Source of the DNA: an uncultured Gammaproteobacteria bacterium
GTDB taxonomy: Bacteria; Pseudomonadota; Gammaproteobacteria; Pseudomonadales; Pseudohongiellaceae
Direction: 5' to 3'
NCBI GenBank assembly: GCA_903862645.1
Contig: CAIOZF010000235.1
Coordinates: forward strand, 55,599-119,598
Length of the DNA: 64,000 nt
Part shown: positions 53,749 through 63,452 of the stretch, in pieces
Numbering within the stretch: the stretch's first letter is position 1
How the letters are laid out: every line of letters starts with the position of its first letter
The notes under the pieces: generated by a model
Database searches by the model: none
The model's input: only the letters and a program-made list of their open reading frames with translations
Told to the model about the DNA's origin: nothing
Program-made: the position numbers and the translations under genes

Positions 53749-55410
53749 GTGGCAGTTGAAAGCATAAAAGTACCGAATCTCGGCGATTCGAAGGATGTTG
53801 AGGTCATTGAACTGCTGGTGAAGCCAGGCCAGACCATCAAGGAAAACGATTCCATCATGGTGCTGGAGAGCGACAAAGCAGCGATGGAAATCCCTTCGCC
53901 CAAGAGCGGTGTAGTGAAGAGCGTGAGCGTCAAGCTGGGCGACCAGGTCTCTGAAGGCGATGAGATTCTGATGCTGGAAGTGGAAGGCAGTGCGGCTGCT
54001 GTTGAGGCACCCAAGGCCACTGCACCAGCGCCTGCGCCCGCTGCAGCACCTAAACCGACCGCTGCACCAACACCGGCAGCAGCGCCAGCCCCAGCCCCGC
54101 AGGCAGGTGCGCCGGCAACGGCCGACGTGGAGACAATCACCGTCCCCGATCTGGGTGGTGACAGCGATGTCGAAGTGATCGAGATTCATGTCAAGGTGGG
54201 CGATATCCTCAAGGCCGAAGACGCACTGATAACACTGGAATCCGACAAAGCGGCGATGGAAATCCCGACACCGAAGGGCGGTGTGGTCAAGGCCCTGAAG
54301 ATCAAGGTCGGTGACAAGGTCTCCAAGGGCGCCGCGATTCTGGAGCTGGAGGTCGTTGGCGGTGCGCTGGCGCCTGCGCCTGCTGCCGTACCTGTCGTAC
54401 CTGCCCCCACAGTGCAGGCCGCTCCGGCAGCGGCTCCGGCCGCACAGAAAGTAGAAGTGCCGGCAGCCCCATCCGCTCCGGTGGCTGCACTGGTTGGCGG
54501 TGAAAAGGTCGAAGTCTATGCTGGTCCGGCTGTGCGCAAACTGGCCCGCGAGCTGGGTGTCGAACTCGCTCAGGTCGCCGGTAGTGGTGCCAAGGGACGC
54601 ATCCAGAAGGAAGATCTGCACAGTTTTGTAAAGACGCGTCTACAAGCCCCGATAGCTGCGGTAGGTGTAACAGCCGCTGTTTCTGCGGTCCCCGACATCG
54701 ACTTCAGTCAGTTCGGCCCGATCGAACAGTTACCGATGAGCAAGCTGCACAAGGTGACGGCTGTGAACATGCAGCGTAACTGGTCCACCGTGCCGCAAGT
54801 CGCGCAGTTCAACGAGGCTGACATTACCGAGCTGGAAATTTTCCGTAACGAGCTGAAGGCCGAGGCTGACAAGAAAGGCGTCAAGCTGACCTTGCTGCCG
54901 TTCCTGCTCAAGGCTTGCGCTAAGGCGCTGCAGGAGTACAAACAGTTCAATGTCTCCCTGCATTCCTCCGGTGAGTATCTGATTCAGAAACAATACATCA
55001 ACATCGGTGTCGCGGTGGCGACAGAGGCCGGTCTGGTGGTGCCTGTGATTCGCAACGTCGACAGGAAGTCGCTGTGGGAGCTGGCGGCCGAACTAGCGGT
55101 GATGAGTGATAAGGCCAAGCAGCGCCGCCTGACCAAGGACGATATGCAGGGTGCCTGCTTCACCATCTCCAGTCTCGGCGCGCTTGGAGGCACGGGTTTC
55201 ATTCCTATCGTGAATGCACCGGAAGTGGCCATTCTCGGCGTCGCCAAGACACAGGTGAAGCCAGTGTACATAAATGGACAACTGGTGCCGAGGCAGATGT
55301 TGCCAGTCACGTTGTCCTACGATCACCGTGCCGTTAACGGAGTGGATGGCGGGCTGTTTGCTACCTACCTGGCGAAAGTGCTGGGGGATATCAGGCTGTT
55401 GTTGCTGTAA
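53749..55410 (+). CDS. aceF: Pyruvate dehydrogenase E2 (dihydrolipoyl acetyltransferase), two lipoyl domains
   Basis: Two ESDKAAMEIP lipoyl motifs with Ala/Pro linkers, E3-binding domain, catalytic SYDHRAVNGVDG; GTG start. Confidence 0.98.
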   Translation: MAVESIKVPNLGDSKDVEVIELLVKPGQTIKENDSIMVLESDKAAMEIPSPKSGVVKSVSVKLGDQVSEGDEILMLEVEGSAAAVEAPKATAPAPAPAAAPKPTAAPTPAAAPAPAPQAGAPATADVETITVPDLGGDSDVEVIEIHVKVGDILKAEDALITLESDKAAMEIPTPKGGVVKALKIKVGDKVSKGAAILELEVVGGALAPAPAAVPVVPAPTVQAAPAAAPAAQKVEVPAAPSAPVAALVGGEKVEVYAGPAVRKLARELGVELAQVAGSGAKGRIQKEDLHSFVKTRLQAPIAAVGVTAAVSAVPDIDFSQFGPIEQLPMSKLHKVTAVNMQRNWSTVPQVAQFNEADITELEIFRNELKAEADKKGVKLTLLPFLLKACAKALQEYKQFNVSLHSSGEYLIQKQYINIGVAVATEAGLVVPVIRNVDRKSLWELAAELAVMSDKAKQRRLTKDDMQGACFTISSLGALGGTGFIPIVNAPEVAILGVAKTQVKPVYINGQLVPRQMLPVTLSYDHRAVNGVDGGLFATYLAKVLGDIRLLLL

Positions 55411-55430
55411 AAAATGTTGCCAGGATTGTT

Positions 55431-55491
55431 ATCGCGGGCGAGGCCCGCTCCCACATGCACCAACCTCGTGGGAGCGGGCCTCGCCCGCGAT
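55431..55491. repeat. REP-like palindrome pair (perfect 24-bp inverted repeat, 13-nt loop)
   Basis: ATCGCGGGCGAGGCCCGCTCCCAC / GTGGGAGCGGGCCTCGCCCGCGAT. Confidence 0.88.
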
Positions 55492-55519
55492 TGCTTTGTC
55501 CCAAGCCTTTTCGTCAATC

Positions 55520-56305
55520 TCACGCAGGAAAGAACACACTTCCGCCCTCATAGGCGACCTGCCGGATCTCACAGCCATAGGCGCGTGACAGATTCTCCGG
55601 CGTCAGTATTTCGTGCGTTGCTCCCAGCAGAAATTCGCCGTCCCCAGTCAGCAGAAGAATCTGGTCGCAGAATCGTGCAGCCAGGTTTATATCGTGGGTC
55701 GCCATGCACAGGCCTAGCCCTTCGTTCACCACTCTTTGACGCATCACTTCCAGTGACCTGATCTGAAAGGCGATGTCCAGATGATTGCCAGGCTCGTCCA
55801 ACAGATACAGTTGTGGGCGCTGTGTCAGCAGAGAGGCGATAGCCACGCGCTGACGTTCACCTCCAGAAAGGGTGGTGATGTCGCGCTCCGCCAGTGCCTC
55901 AAGATTCATTTCGGTGAGTGCGTTGCGTGCCTGAGCGATATCCTCGGCGTCTTCCCAGCGCCATTTGGCCAGATGCGGGTGACGTCCCAGCAGTGCGGTT
56001 TCCATCACCGTCGCGGGCATGTCGTCGGTACCGCTTTGAAAAAGTATGCCGAGGCGTGTGGCCAGTTCTCTTCTGGACCAGGCGTTCAGGTGATGCCCCA
56101 GCAAAAGAATTTCACCACTATCTGTCGGGCGAAAATTGATGAGGGTATGCAACAGCGTGGTCTTGCCGGTGCCGTTCTGCCCCAGCACGCCGATACATTG
56201 GCCTGCTTCGATTGTCAGATTGAGATCGCGAAAAAGCGCACGTGTGCCGATGGTCAGACTCAGTGACAGGGTCTGCAGGATGGGAGTTGTGACAGTGCTG
56301 ATCAT
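55520..56305 (-). CDS. ABC transporter ATP-binding protein, FecE/BtuD family
   Basis: GVLGQNGTGKTTLLHTL Walker A, LSGGERQRVAIASLL signature; start at 56305. Confidence 0.92.
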   Translation of the reverse strand: MISTVTTPILQTLSLSLTIGTRALFRDLNLTIEAGQCIGVLGQNGTGKTTLLHTLINFRPTDSGEILLLGHHLNAWSRRELATRLGILFQSGTDDMPATVMETALLGRHPHLAKWRWEDAEDIAQARNALTEMNLEALAERDITTLSGGERQRVAIASLLTQRPQLYLLDEPGNHLDIAFQIRSLEVMRQRVVNEGLGLCMATHDINLAARFCDQILLLTGDGEFLLGATHEILTPENLSRAYGCEIRQVAYEGGSVFFPA

Positions 56306-57294
56306 TGCTCGGTGTCCCGTCGCTGGCTGCCACGCAGTATCAGCAGGAAGGTAGGGACTCCGATAATGGCGGTGACCACCCCCACGGGTAGTTGCAGTGG
56401 TGCGACCACCGAGCGTGCGAAGCTGTCGGCGATCATCAGAAAGCTGCCGCCGAGCAACACCGAGGCGGGAATCAGCACGCGATGATCGCGAGCCCCGAGC
56501 AGACGCAGCATGTGGGGGATCACGAGTCCGACAAAGCCAATCGACCCGGCGATGGTGACCGCGCATGCGGTCAGCACCGAGGCTGTGAAGTACAGCAGCA
56601 GTTTTAGACGAGCGACGTCCACGCCCAGAGCAGCAGCCTGCAGGTCGCCCCTGGCCAGCACGTTCAACGCTCTGGCCTGCAGCATCATCAATGCAAAACC
56701 TGCCGACAGAACCAGCGCACTGAAAGGGCCCGCGCGACTCTGGCTCAGGTCTCCCATCAGCCAGAACAACATGCTGTACACGCTATTGTTGGAGCTGGTG
56801 GTGAGCAGGATGTTGATCATGGCGCCCCAGCCGGCAGAGACCACCACACCGGTCAACAGGAGTCGGGTAGCGGACCATTGATTGCGCGAGCGTGCCAGAC
56901 CAAACACGATGAAGATCGACAGCATGGCGCCGCCAAATGCGGCGTTGGAAATCCATGCGCCACTCAGCCCCAGCAATATGGTGGCGAGTGCCGCGACGGC
57001 TGCACCACCGGAGATGCCAAGAATATAGGGGTCGGCGAGAGGGTTGCGTAGCAGCACCTGCATGATGACGCCAGAGAGTGCCAACAGGCCCCCAGTAATA
57101 AAAGCGGCAATGCTGCGAGGGATGCGCAGCTCAAACAGCACCTGTTGCTGCAGTCCCGCCTCGGGATTGAGCAATTGCTGTAGAACCGTGCCGAAGCCGA
57201 GATCGATGCTGCCGCTACTGAAGGAAACCAGAAAGCTGAACACTGTCAGCACCAGCAGCAGTGCCAGCAGTATGTAATGGTGACGCGTTATCAA
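56302..57294 (-). CDS. FecCD/BtuC family ABC transporter permease
   Basis: 330 aa polytopic; GSIGFVGLVIPHMLRLL, LADPYILGISGGAAV. Confidence 0.95.
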   Translation of the reverse strand: MITRHHYILLALLLVLTVFSFLVSFSSGSIDLGFGTVLQQLLNPEAGLQQQVLFELRIPRSIAAFITGGLLALSGVIMQVLLRNPLADPYILGISGGAAVAALATILLGLSGAWISNAAFGGAMLSIFIVFGLARSRNQWSATRLLLTGVVVSAGWGAMINILLTTSSNNSVYSMLFWLMGDLSQSRAGPFSALVLSAGFALMMLQARALNVLARGDLQAAALGVDVARLKLLLYFTASVLTACAVTIAGSIGFVGLVIPHMLRLLGARDHRVLIPASVLLGGSFLMIADSFARSVVAPLQLPVGVVTAIIGVPTFLLILRGSQRRDTEQ

Positions 57295-57300
57295 TTATTG

Positions 57301-59004
57301 CTATCCAACGGGGAATTGCGTGGCCTGACCGGCCACGATATACCAGCTGACAAACAGGGCGTTGATGAACGCGCCGGGCAGGTAACTGGCAGTGCGACGA
57401 TACGTATAGGTGCTGATGATAGCGACGATTGTCAGCAAGGGCACGAACTGTATCATCACGATGGTATTCAGCGACTCGGCCGGGGTGAGCAGTGTGCCAC
57501 GCAGGAACAGGCTCCCGTATTGCAGCAACAGGAAGGCCAGAAAACCACCCATCAGCGCCAGCACATTGCTTCCGTACTGCTGCAGGCGCGAATCACTGGT
57601 GACGGTCAGTCCACTGTGCAGAGCGCGCAACGCCAGCACGAAAAACCCGGTGAACGGCAGCAGGTAGACGAGCATGATCTGAAGTTGCGTGAGGCTGAGT
57701 GCCTTGACGCCGACGAACCAGAAGCGGAAATCAACCAGAAAGAAGTATTGCGCGAGCAGCACGGCGATATAGCCGATGGCGACGGAGGCGAGGCTGATCA
57801 GCAACATAGGCAACAGTGCCCTGGCGAAACGGACCGGACCGGCACGCAGCACCAGCCCCATCCCGGTAAAGATCAGCCCATTGACCACGCCCCAGAATGC
57901 CACCTGAGTGGTAATGGTTTGCGGCAGCCAAGCCGATGCGCCCAGCAGTTGTCCGCCCCAACGCATCAGGGGGTAGAACGTCACGACGGGGATGGCTGCG
58001 CTGAGGACGGCGGTCAGCCACCAACGGGCAGAGCGAGAGCCGTATGCGAAGGTCTCCGGAACGCGTCTCAGGCTGGCGAACGCGGGGGTTGCCAGCAGCA
58101 GGTTGAAACTGCCACACAGCAGTGTCACGAAACCGATCAGAGCCAGCAGCGTGCCCAGCTCCTTGTAGAACCAGATCTGGTCGGAGGCGGGGAGCGCGGT
58201 GCCACCGTCCAGCGTCTGCGCGAACCAGTCCAGCGCGTGGCCGATGGCGACATGGGAGATATGGTCGCCGGGGTGGGTGACGGGTGGCGAATGCAGAATG
58301 CGGGCCGTGCCCTGCGTGATGTCACCGTACAGACGATCAGTGACTACGGTGCTGCCCGTGCCGAACAACGCCTGCAGATTTGCACTGCTGCCGACCTCAC
58401 TGCCACGAGGTACCTGCCACATGCTCGGCGCAAATTCATCAAACTGGGAGAATACTACTGCGACATTGCGCGGCCACTGCGGGGCGCCAGGTGCCGATCG
58501 ATTGCCGCCCGTGCTGGCGCCCTCCAGCACCATAGCTTTGTAGCCGTCGGGGAAGGCATTCGCCGCCGCCAGTATGGCCCAGCCACCCATCGAGTGACCT
58601 TCCAGACCGATGTTGTCCTTGTCGACGATGTCGAGACTGCGCAGATAGGTCAGGCCCGCGGGGCCGCCGTAGCCATTCGCGAAGGCCGGTGCATCGGAAT
58701 AGCCATGGCCAGCCTGATCCATCGCCAATACGACATAGCCGCGTCGTGCAAATTCGATGGCGAAGCCGGACTGCACTTCGCGGGAATTGATGTAACCGTG
58801 GACCGCCAAAATACCAGGCGCGGGCTCCTCTGGAGTTACACCTGCAGGAATGTAGAGGTGTGCAGCGAGAGTCTTGCCACCGGTGCCTGTGAAGCGCACA
58901 TCCTTGATGGTGATGCCGCCAGAAGTCTGAATGAAGTGAGCCAGCAGCGAGCCGGTCACAATCAGAACCCATCCAAACACGAACGTGCGCCATTGCTGCT
59001 GCAT
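57301..59004 (-). CDS. Membrane-embedded alpha/beta hydrolase (dienelactone hydrolase-like)
   Basis: HGYINSREVQSGFAIEFARRGYVVLAMDQAGHGYSD, nucleophile elbow GHSMGG, followed by several TM helices. Confidence 0.85.
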   Translation of the reverse strand: MQQQWRTFVFGWVLIVTGSLLAHFIQTSGGITIKDVRFTGTGGKTLAAHLYIPAGVTPEEPAPGILAVHGYINSREVQSGFAIEFARRGYVVLAMDQAGHGYSDAPAFANGYGGPAGLTYLRSLDIVDKDNIGLEGHSMGGWAILAAANAFPDGYKAMVLEGASTGGNRSAPGAPQWPRNVAVVFSQFDEFAPSMWQVPRGSEVGSSANLQALFGTGSTVVTDRLYGDITQGTARILHSPPVTHPGDHISHVAIGHALDWFAQTLDGGTALPASDQIWFYKELGTLLALIGFVTLLCGSFNLLLATPAFASLRRVPETFAYGSRSARWWLTAVLSAAIPVVTFYPLMRWGGQLLGASAWLPQTITTQVAFWGVVNGLIFTGMGLVLRAGPVRFARALLPMLLISLASVAIGYIAVLLAQYFFLVDFRFWFVGVKALSLTQLQIMLVYLLPFTGFFVLALRALHSGLTVTSDSRLQQYGSNVLALMGGFLAFLLLQYGSLFLRGTLLTPAESLNTIVMIQFVPLLTIVAIISTYTYRRTASYLPGAFINALFVSWYIVAGQATQFPVG

Positions 59005-59075
59005 ATTGTTCTTTTCCTCGCAGTGGTGGTTTTTGACTCTCTGGGCAGGAATGGTAAGGGATCGGCCCGCTGGCA

Positions 59076-60035
59076 TCAATCAATGCTTTTGCGCTGATCA
59101 TTCAGCGCGTGAAAGCGTTGCATAATTAACTGGTTGGCGCTGCAATCGCGTCCGTGGCTGCGGGCTAACTCACACAGATAATCGTTCAGCTGAGACAGCT
59201 CGGATACCTTGCCGCTCCGAAAATCCTGGAGAGTAGATGAGAAATTCTGCGCAGTGGCCTTGAGCACAGAAGCAACCTGTCCGACCAGGTCGTTGAGTCG
59301 AGGAGTCTCTGGGAGCGCAGCATACAGCGTTTCGATCTCGGCACACACCGCGAGAAGCTCCTCCCTTGCCTGCGGATGTGCCAGCAGCTCACCATTGGGA
59401 CAGTCATACAAAACCGTAAGTGCATTGACGGCGCAGTTGACTGCCAACTTGCGCCATAGCCTGCTTTCAATGTCCGCATCTGTGGTGATGCCCATGGCCT
59501 CGATGGGAAGGCTCTGCAGGAGCGTGGCATCGATCGTATCGCTTTGGCCGAGTTGCCCCAGCCAGGTTTCACCGCTGCCCGCATGTACAACGTGAAAGGG
59601 CGCTCGCAGCCACGCTCCCTGACTGGTGCTTAGACAATAGACGCGGCGTGGTCCGAAGTCGACGAAAACCTGGCGCTGTACCTTGATGCCGTTCTGCAGC
59701 ATCACGATATGGGTCTGCGGCGTGATGGCGTGCCGCACGCTGGCCAATGCCGCTTCGGCATCCTGTGCCTTGGTGGCTAACAATAGCAGTTGGATTGGCT
59801 CGGACAGCTCCGGGGCGGTGCTGGCGCCGACAGCGAAATGTTTTACTGCGTCCTGCTCTTCCAGAGAGAGTTGTCCGCCAGCGTGCGTCATAAAACGCCG
59901 CACGTCGCCGTCAGAGCGCAGCACCAGCGTGACGCTGGCGCCGATCTGACAGAGGCGCGCTGCCCACAGACAACCCATGGCACCGGCACCGAGAACGTGC
60001 CAGTGCGGAGAAGTGAGGGCGGGTGTTGGGTTAAT
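59076..60035 (-). CDS. 2-dehydropantoate 2-reductase (PanE/ApbA family), probable ATT start
   Basis: Called ORF starts inside the Rossmann motif; in-frame extension to ATT at 60035 gives (I)NPTPALTSPHWHVLGAGAMGCLWAARL. Confidence 0.82.
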   Translation of the reverse strand: MNPTPALTSPHWHVLGAGAMGCLWAARLCQIGASVTLVLRSDGDVRRFMTHAGGQLSLEEQDAVKHFAVGASTAPELSEPIQLLLLATKAQDAEAALASVRHAITPQTHIVMLQNGIKVQRQVFVDFGPRRVYCLSTSQGAWLRAPFHVVHAGSGETWLGQLGQSDTIDATLLQSLPIEAMGITTDADIESRLWRKLAVNCAVNALTVLYDCPNGELLAHPQAREELLAVCAEIETLYAALPETPRLNDLVGQVASVLKATAQNFSSTLQDFRSGKVSELSQLNDYLCELARSHGRDCSANQLIMQRFHALNDQRKSID

Positions 60036-60080
60036 GGTGTATTTCCTTTACAGATTACGAGGCGGCCGTTCGATTGCGCA

Positions 60081-60120
60081 ATCGCGGGCAGGCCTTTATG
60101 ACCTCTGGGTACGCTCCCAC
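60081..60120. repeat. Interrupted REP-like element
   Basis: ATCGCGGGCAGGCC - 17 nt - CGCTCCCAC, matching the first arm of the 55431 element. Confidence 0.5.
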
Positions 60121-60191
60121 ATCCGGGCGCGCGGTGGTAGTATGGGCGGCATGTTTGCGTTTTCAGTTGAGGATAGTCAAGAGGTCAGATC

Positions 60192-60674
60192 ATGCCAACG
60201 TTCGACATCGTGTCAGAAGTAGATATGCCGGAAGTGAACAACGCCCTGGATCAGGCGCGCCGCGAAGTGGGGACGCGTTTTGACTTCAAGGGAGTCGATG
60301 CCACCTTTGACCTCAAGGATAAGGAGATTACGCTCACGGCTGAATCTGATTTCCAGCTGGAGCAGATGCTGGACATCCTCCAGGGCAAGCTGGTCAAGCG
60401 TAACGTCGATGTGAAATCCCTGGAAATCGGTGAACCCAAGCAGTCCGGCAAGCAAGCCTTGCAGATTGTCACGATCCAGCAGGGCATCGAGGCCGACGTG
60501 GCCCGCAAGGTCGTCAAGCTGATCAAGGAATCCAAGTGCAAGGTGCAGGCCGCCATTCAGGGCGACAAGCTGCGCGTCACCGGCAAGAAGCGTGACGATC
60601 TGCAGGAATGCATCGCGCTGGTGCGGGAGAGCAACCTCGACGTTCCCGTGCAATTCAACAACTTCAGGGATTGA
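60192..60674 (+). CDS. yajQ: YajQ family nucleotide-binding protein
   Basis: [34 protein letters not shown]. Confidence 0.97.
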   Translation: MPTFDIVSEVDMPEVNNALDQARREVGTRFDFKGVDATFDLKDKEITLTAESDFQLEQMLDILQGKLVKRNVDVKSLEIGEPKQSGKQALQIVTIQQGIEADVARKVVKLIKESKCKVQAAIQGDKLRVTGKKRDDLQECIALVRESNLDVPVQFNNFRD

Positions 60675-60691
60675 GCCTGCCAGAGCCCCAG

Positions 60692-62431
60692 ATGAGCCAA
60701 GGCAAAGCCGTTCCCGCTGTCGGTATGACTACATGGAGAGCCTTGGCTGTCTATCGTGAGCGTACCGCCGTGGTCATGCTGCTGCTTGGCTTTGCCGCGG
60801 GTCTGCCCTTCCTGCTGATCTTCGATACGCTCTCTGTCTGGCTGCGCCAATCCGGCCTGTCGCTACAGACCATCTCTATCTTCGCACTCGCTACCCTCAG
60901 CTATGCCCTCAAGTTTGTCTGGGCGCCCTTGCTCGACCGCATCCGCCTGCCAGTGCTGGATCGCCTGCTGGGCCGCCGTCGTGCGTGGATGCTGGCGATG
61001 CAGTTGCTCATCATGACGGGGTTGTGGCTGATTGCCGGGTCAAGTCCCGAACTCAATATCTGGCGAGTAGCTGCGCTGGCGGCATTCGTGGGTTTTGCCG
61101 GAGCTACCCAGGACATTGCCATCGATGCCTGGCGTATCGAGGTCGTGGACGAGAGCCGCTCCGGTGCCATGGCGGCCGCCTATCAGTGGGGTTATCGCCT
61201 GGCGATGATCGTCGCGGGTGCAGTGCCGTTGTTGCTGGCTGAGGCGTTCAGCTGGAACCTTTCCTATGCGGTGATGGCGGGCTTGATGAGTGTCGGCATC
61301 GCGGGTGTGCTGCTGGCGCCGCGAGAGAAGGAGAGCGCAGTTCCTCTGCGGCCGCTGGCCCGCCTTGCCAGTGATTTACCGAGCCGTCCGCTGACCGAAA
61401 TGCTGGAGTGGACGTTGCGTCTGGCGTTGATCGTGTTTGCCGCACTTGTCATGGGCTCGGGTCTCTCGGGCAATGCAATGCTGTTGCAGGACATGCTGCG
61501 GCTGCTGGGCGCCTCGGCCGAGGCGGGTGAAGCGCTGCTGGTCGTCTGGCGCACCGTGCCGGGAGGCGTTTATCTGCAGGTGGCTGCCGTGCTGCTGGGA
61601 CTCGCCATGCTGGCCATGGCCTGCGTGCCACTGCCCGGCGTGAAGACGCGTCCTGGTGTGCATTTGAAGAGCGCTTACGGCGAGCCACTGGCCAACTTCT
61701 TTGCACGTTTCGGAACCCGGCTGGGCGTGCTTATCCTGGCGCTGATCTGTCTCTACCGCCTGTCGGACTTTGTGCTGAACCTGATGGGGCCATTCTATCT
61801 GGATATGGGGTTCAGCCTGACCGAGATCGCTCAGGTTCGGAAGATCTTTGGCGTGGTGGCGTTGATTACTGGCGTGGCAATCGGCGGTTTCTGCGTGGTA
61901 CGGCTAGGCATGCTGCGCACCATGCTGATCGGCGTGTTTGCCAGTCCTTTCTCGAATCTGGTGTTTCTGTGGCTGGCGACGCAGGGGCCTGAGCTTGGTC
62001 CACTTTACGTGTCCATCACGATAGATAATCTGGCGACAGGGTTTGCTGGAACTGCGCTGATTGCCTACATGTCGTCACTGACTTCCGCTGGCTTCACCGC
62101 CTCGCAGTACGCGCTGTTTTCGTCGTTGTATGCACTGCTTGGCAAGCTGGTGGCCTCACAGAGCGGTCGCATCGTGGAAGCGTCGGCGCGCTCGGCCGAG
62201 GCTGGTGGTCCGTTGTCTGGCCTGATGCCCCTGTTTGCCGATCTGCCACCGCAATCGCTGGCCAACGGCGCCGCCACTGTTGGCGTAACGCCAGCCGCAC
62301 TGGGGGCGGGGTATGCAACTTTTTTCATTTATTCATTCGTTATTGGTTTGGTCGCTATTGCACTGGCTTTTATCGTCGCCAGGCGACAGCGTGATGTTGA
62401 AGTGGCGGGACGGTCCGCTTTGAGCGCCTGA
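60692..62431 (+). CDS. ampG: AmpG family muropeptide MFS transporter
   Basis: GFAAGLPFLLIFDTLSVWLRQSGLS..., FVGFAGATQDIAIDAWRIE; start at 60692 preferred. Confidence 0.93.
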   Translation: MSQGKAVPAVGMTTWRALAVYRERTAVVMLLLGFAAGLPFLLIFDTLSVWLRQSGLSLQTISIFALATLSYALKFVWAPLLDRIRLPVLDRLLGRRRAWMLAMQLLIMTGLWLIAGSSPELNIWRVAALAAFVGFAGATQDIAIDAWRIEVVDESRSGAMAAAYQWGYRLAMIVAGAVPLLLAEAFSWNLSYAVMAGLMSVGIAGVLLAPREKESAVPLRPLARLASDLPSRPLTEMLEWTLRLALIVFAALVMGSGLSGNAMLLQDMLRLLGASAEAGEALLVVWRTVPGGVYLQVAAVLLGLAMLAMACVPLPGVKTRPGVHLKSAYGEPLANFFARFGTRLGVLILALICLYRLSDFVLNLMGPFYLDMGFSLTEIAQVRKIFGVVALITGVAIGGFCVVRLGMLRTMLIGVFASPFSNLVFLWLATQGPELGPLYVSITIDNLATGFAGTALIAYMSSLTSAGFTASQYALFSSLYALLGKLVASQSGRIVEASARSAEAGGPLSGLMPLFADLPPQSLANGAATVGVTPAALGAGYATFFIYSFVIGLVAIALAFIVARRQRDVEVAGRSALSA

Positions 62432-62469
62432 ATTGATGCCAATGTATTGACCGTGTTGAGGAGAGAGTA

Positions 62470-62961
62470 GTGCGTTTTTCTTTGTTCTTTTTCGTGATTA
62501 TCCCCTTTGTGGAGATCATGCTGTTGCTGGAAGTCAGTGAACGCATTGGTGGCTGGAATACCGTGCTGGTCGTGCTGGGCACGGCGGTGCTCGGCATCAG
62601 CCTGCTGCGTCGGCAGGGCTTCAGCACGATGACCCGTTTTCAGCAACGGCTGCGCAGTGGCGAGCTGCCCGCGCAAGAGATAGTCGAAGGCATGATCATC
62701 GCGTTTTGCGGTGCACTGTTGTTGGCTCCTGGGTTCATCACCGACAGTGTGGGCATCCTCGGGCTGCTGCCGCCGGTGCGCAAGGCCATAGCCAGGCGCA
62801 TCCTGCGTTCGGGCGGGGCGTTCATGAGTGGTGGTCCATTCACCATGGGCAGCCAGTTTCAGTACCGCGAGACGCGCTTCGATGATGGCGACATCATCGA
62901 GGGGGATGTTGTCGATGAAGAGCCTCGTTCCAAGCACGGACTAGGAAAAGACGGCGAATAA
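62470..62961 (+). CDS. fxsA: FxsA family membrane protein
   Basis: VIIPFVEIMLLLEVSERIGGWNTVLVVLGTAVLGISLLRRQG; upstream of groES. Confidence 0.93.
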   Translation: MRFSLFFFVIIPFVEIMLLLEVSERIGGWNTVLVVLGTAVLGISLLRRQGFSTMTRFQQRLRSGELPAQEIVEGMIIAFCGALLLAPGFITDSVGILGLLPPVRKAIARRILRSGGAFMSGGPFTMGSQFQYRETRFDDGDIIEGDVVDEEPRSKHGLGKDGE

Positions 62962-62963
62962 AA

Positions 62964-62989
62964 TTGTGGGAGCGGGCCTGCTCCCACAA
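62964..62989. repeat. Short REP-like palindrome
   Basis: TTGTGGGAGC-gggcct-GCTCCCACAA between fxsA and groES. Confidence 0.7.
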
Positions 62990-63136
62990 GTTAGTCGAAG
63001 GAAATTTGCAAAATTTTTCGTGGGAGCCATTGAAATGCCATGCCTGAGCCCCATTTAGTATCCACCATTTAAGTTTCAGGGCTCGCGCGCAATCTGTGCA
63101 AGAGCGCTATTCATTTGAGTCAGGAGAAAAAAAGCA

Positions 63137-63427
63137 ATGAAAATCAGACCGTTGCAGGACCGTGTAGTAGTACGCCGCAAGGAAGAAGAAACTAAATCAG
63201 CGGGAGGTATCGTATTGCCTGGTTCGGCTGCCGAGAAACCAGCTCAGGGTGAAGTGCTGGCAGTAGGCCCCGGCAAGATCATGGAAAATGGCGATAAACG
63301 CCCCGTCGACCTGAAAGTGGGTGATACCGTGGTATTCGGCAAGTACGCGAGTAACACCGTCAAGATCGACAACGAAGAGCTGCTCATCCTCAGCGAGAGC
63401 GAAATTTACGGCGTCATCGAGTCCTGA
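63137..63427 (+). CDS. groES: Co-chaperonin GroES
   Basis: [35 protein letters not shown]. Confidence 0.99.
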   Translation: MKIRPLQDRVVVRRKEEETKSAGGIVLPGSAAEKPAQGEVLAVGPGKIMENGDKRPVDLKVGDTVVFGKYASNTVKIDNEELLILSESEIYGVIES

Positions 63428-63452
63428 TTCGCAGGCTTTGACCCCCGTTTGA

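Noticed and set aside
53749-54500. Internal repeat within aceF
   Set aside because: Explained by two lipoyl domains with Ala/Pro linkers, normal for E2 proteins.
57277-59097. 606-aa ORF on the + strand
   Set aside because: Antisense shadow of the alpha/beta hydrolase; the minus-strand protein has GHSMGG and clear TM segments, while the + translation is Gln/His/Arg-rich low-information sequence typical of shadow ORFs.
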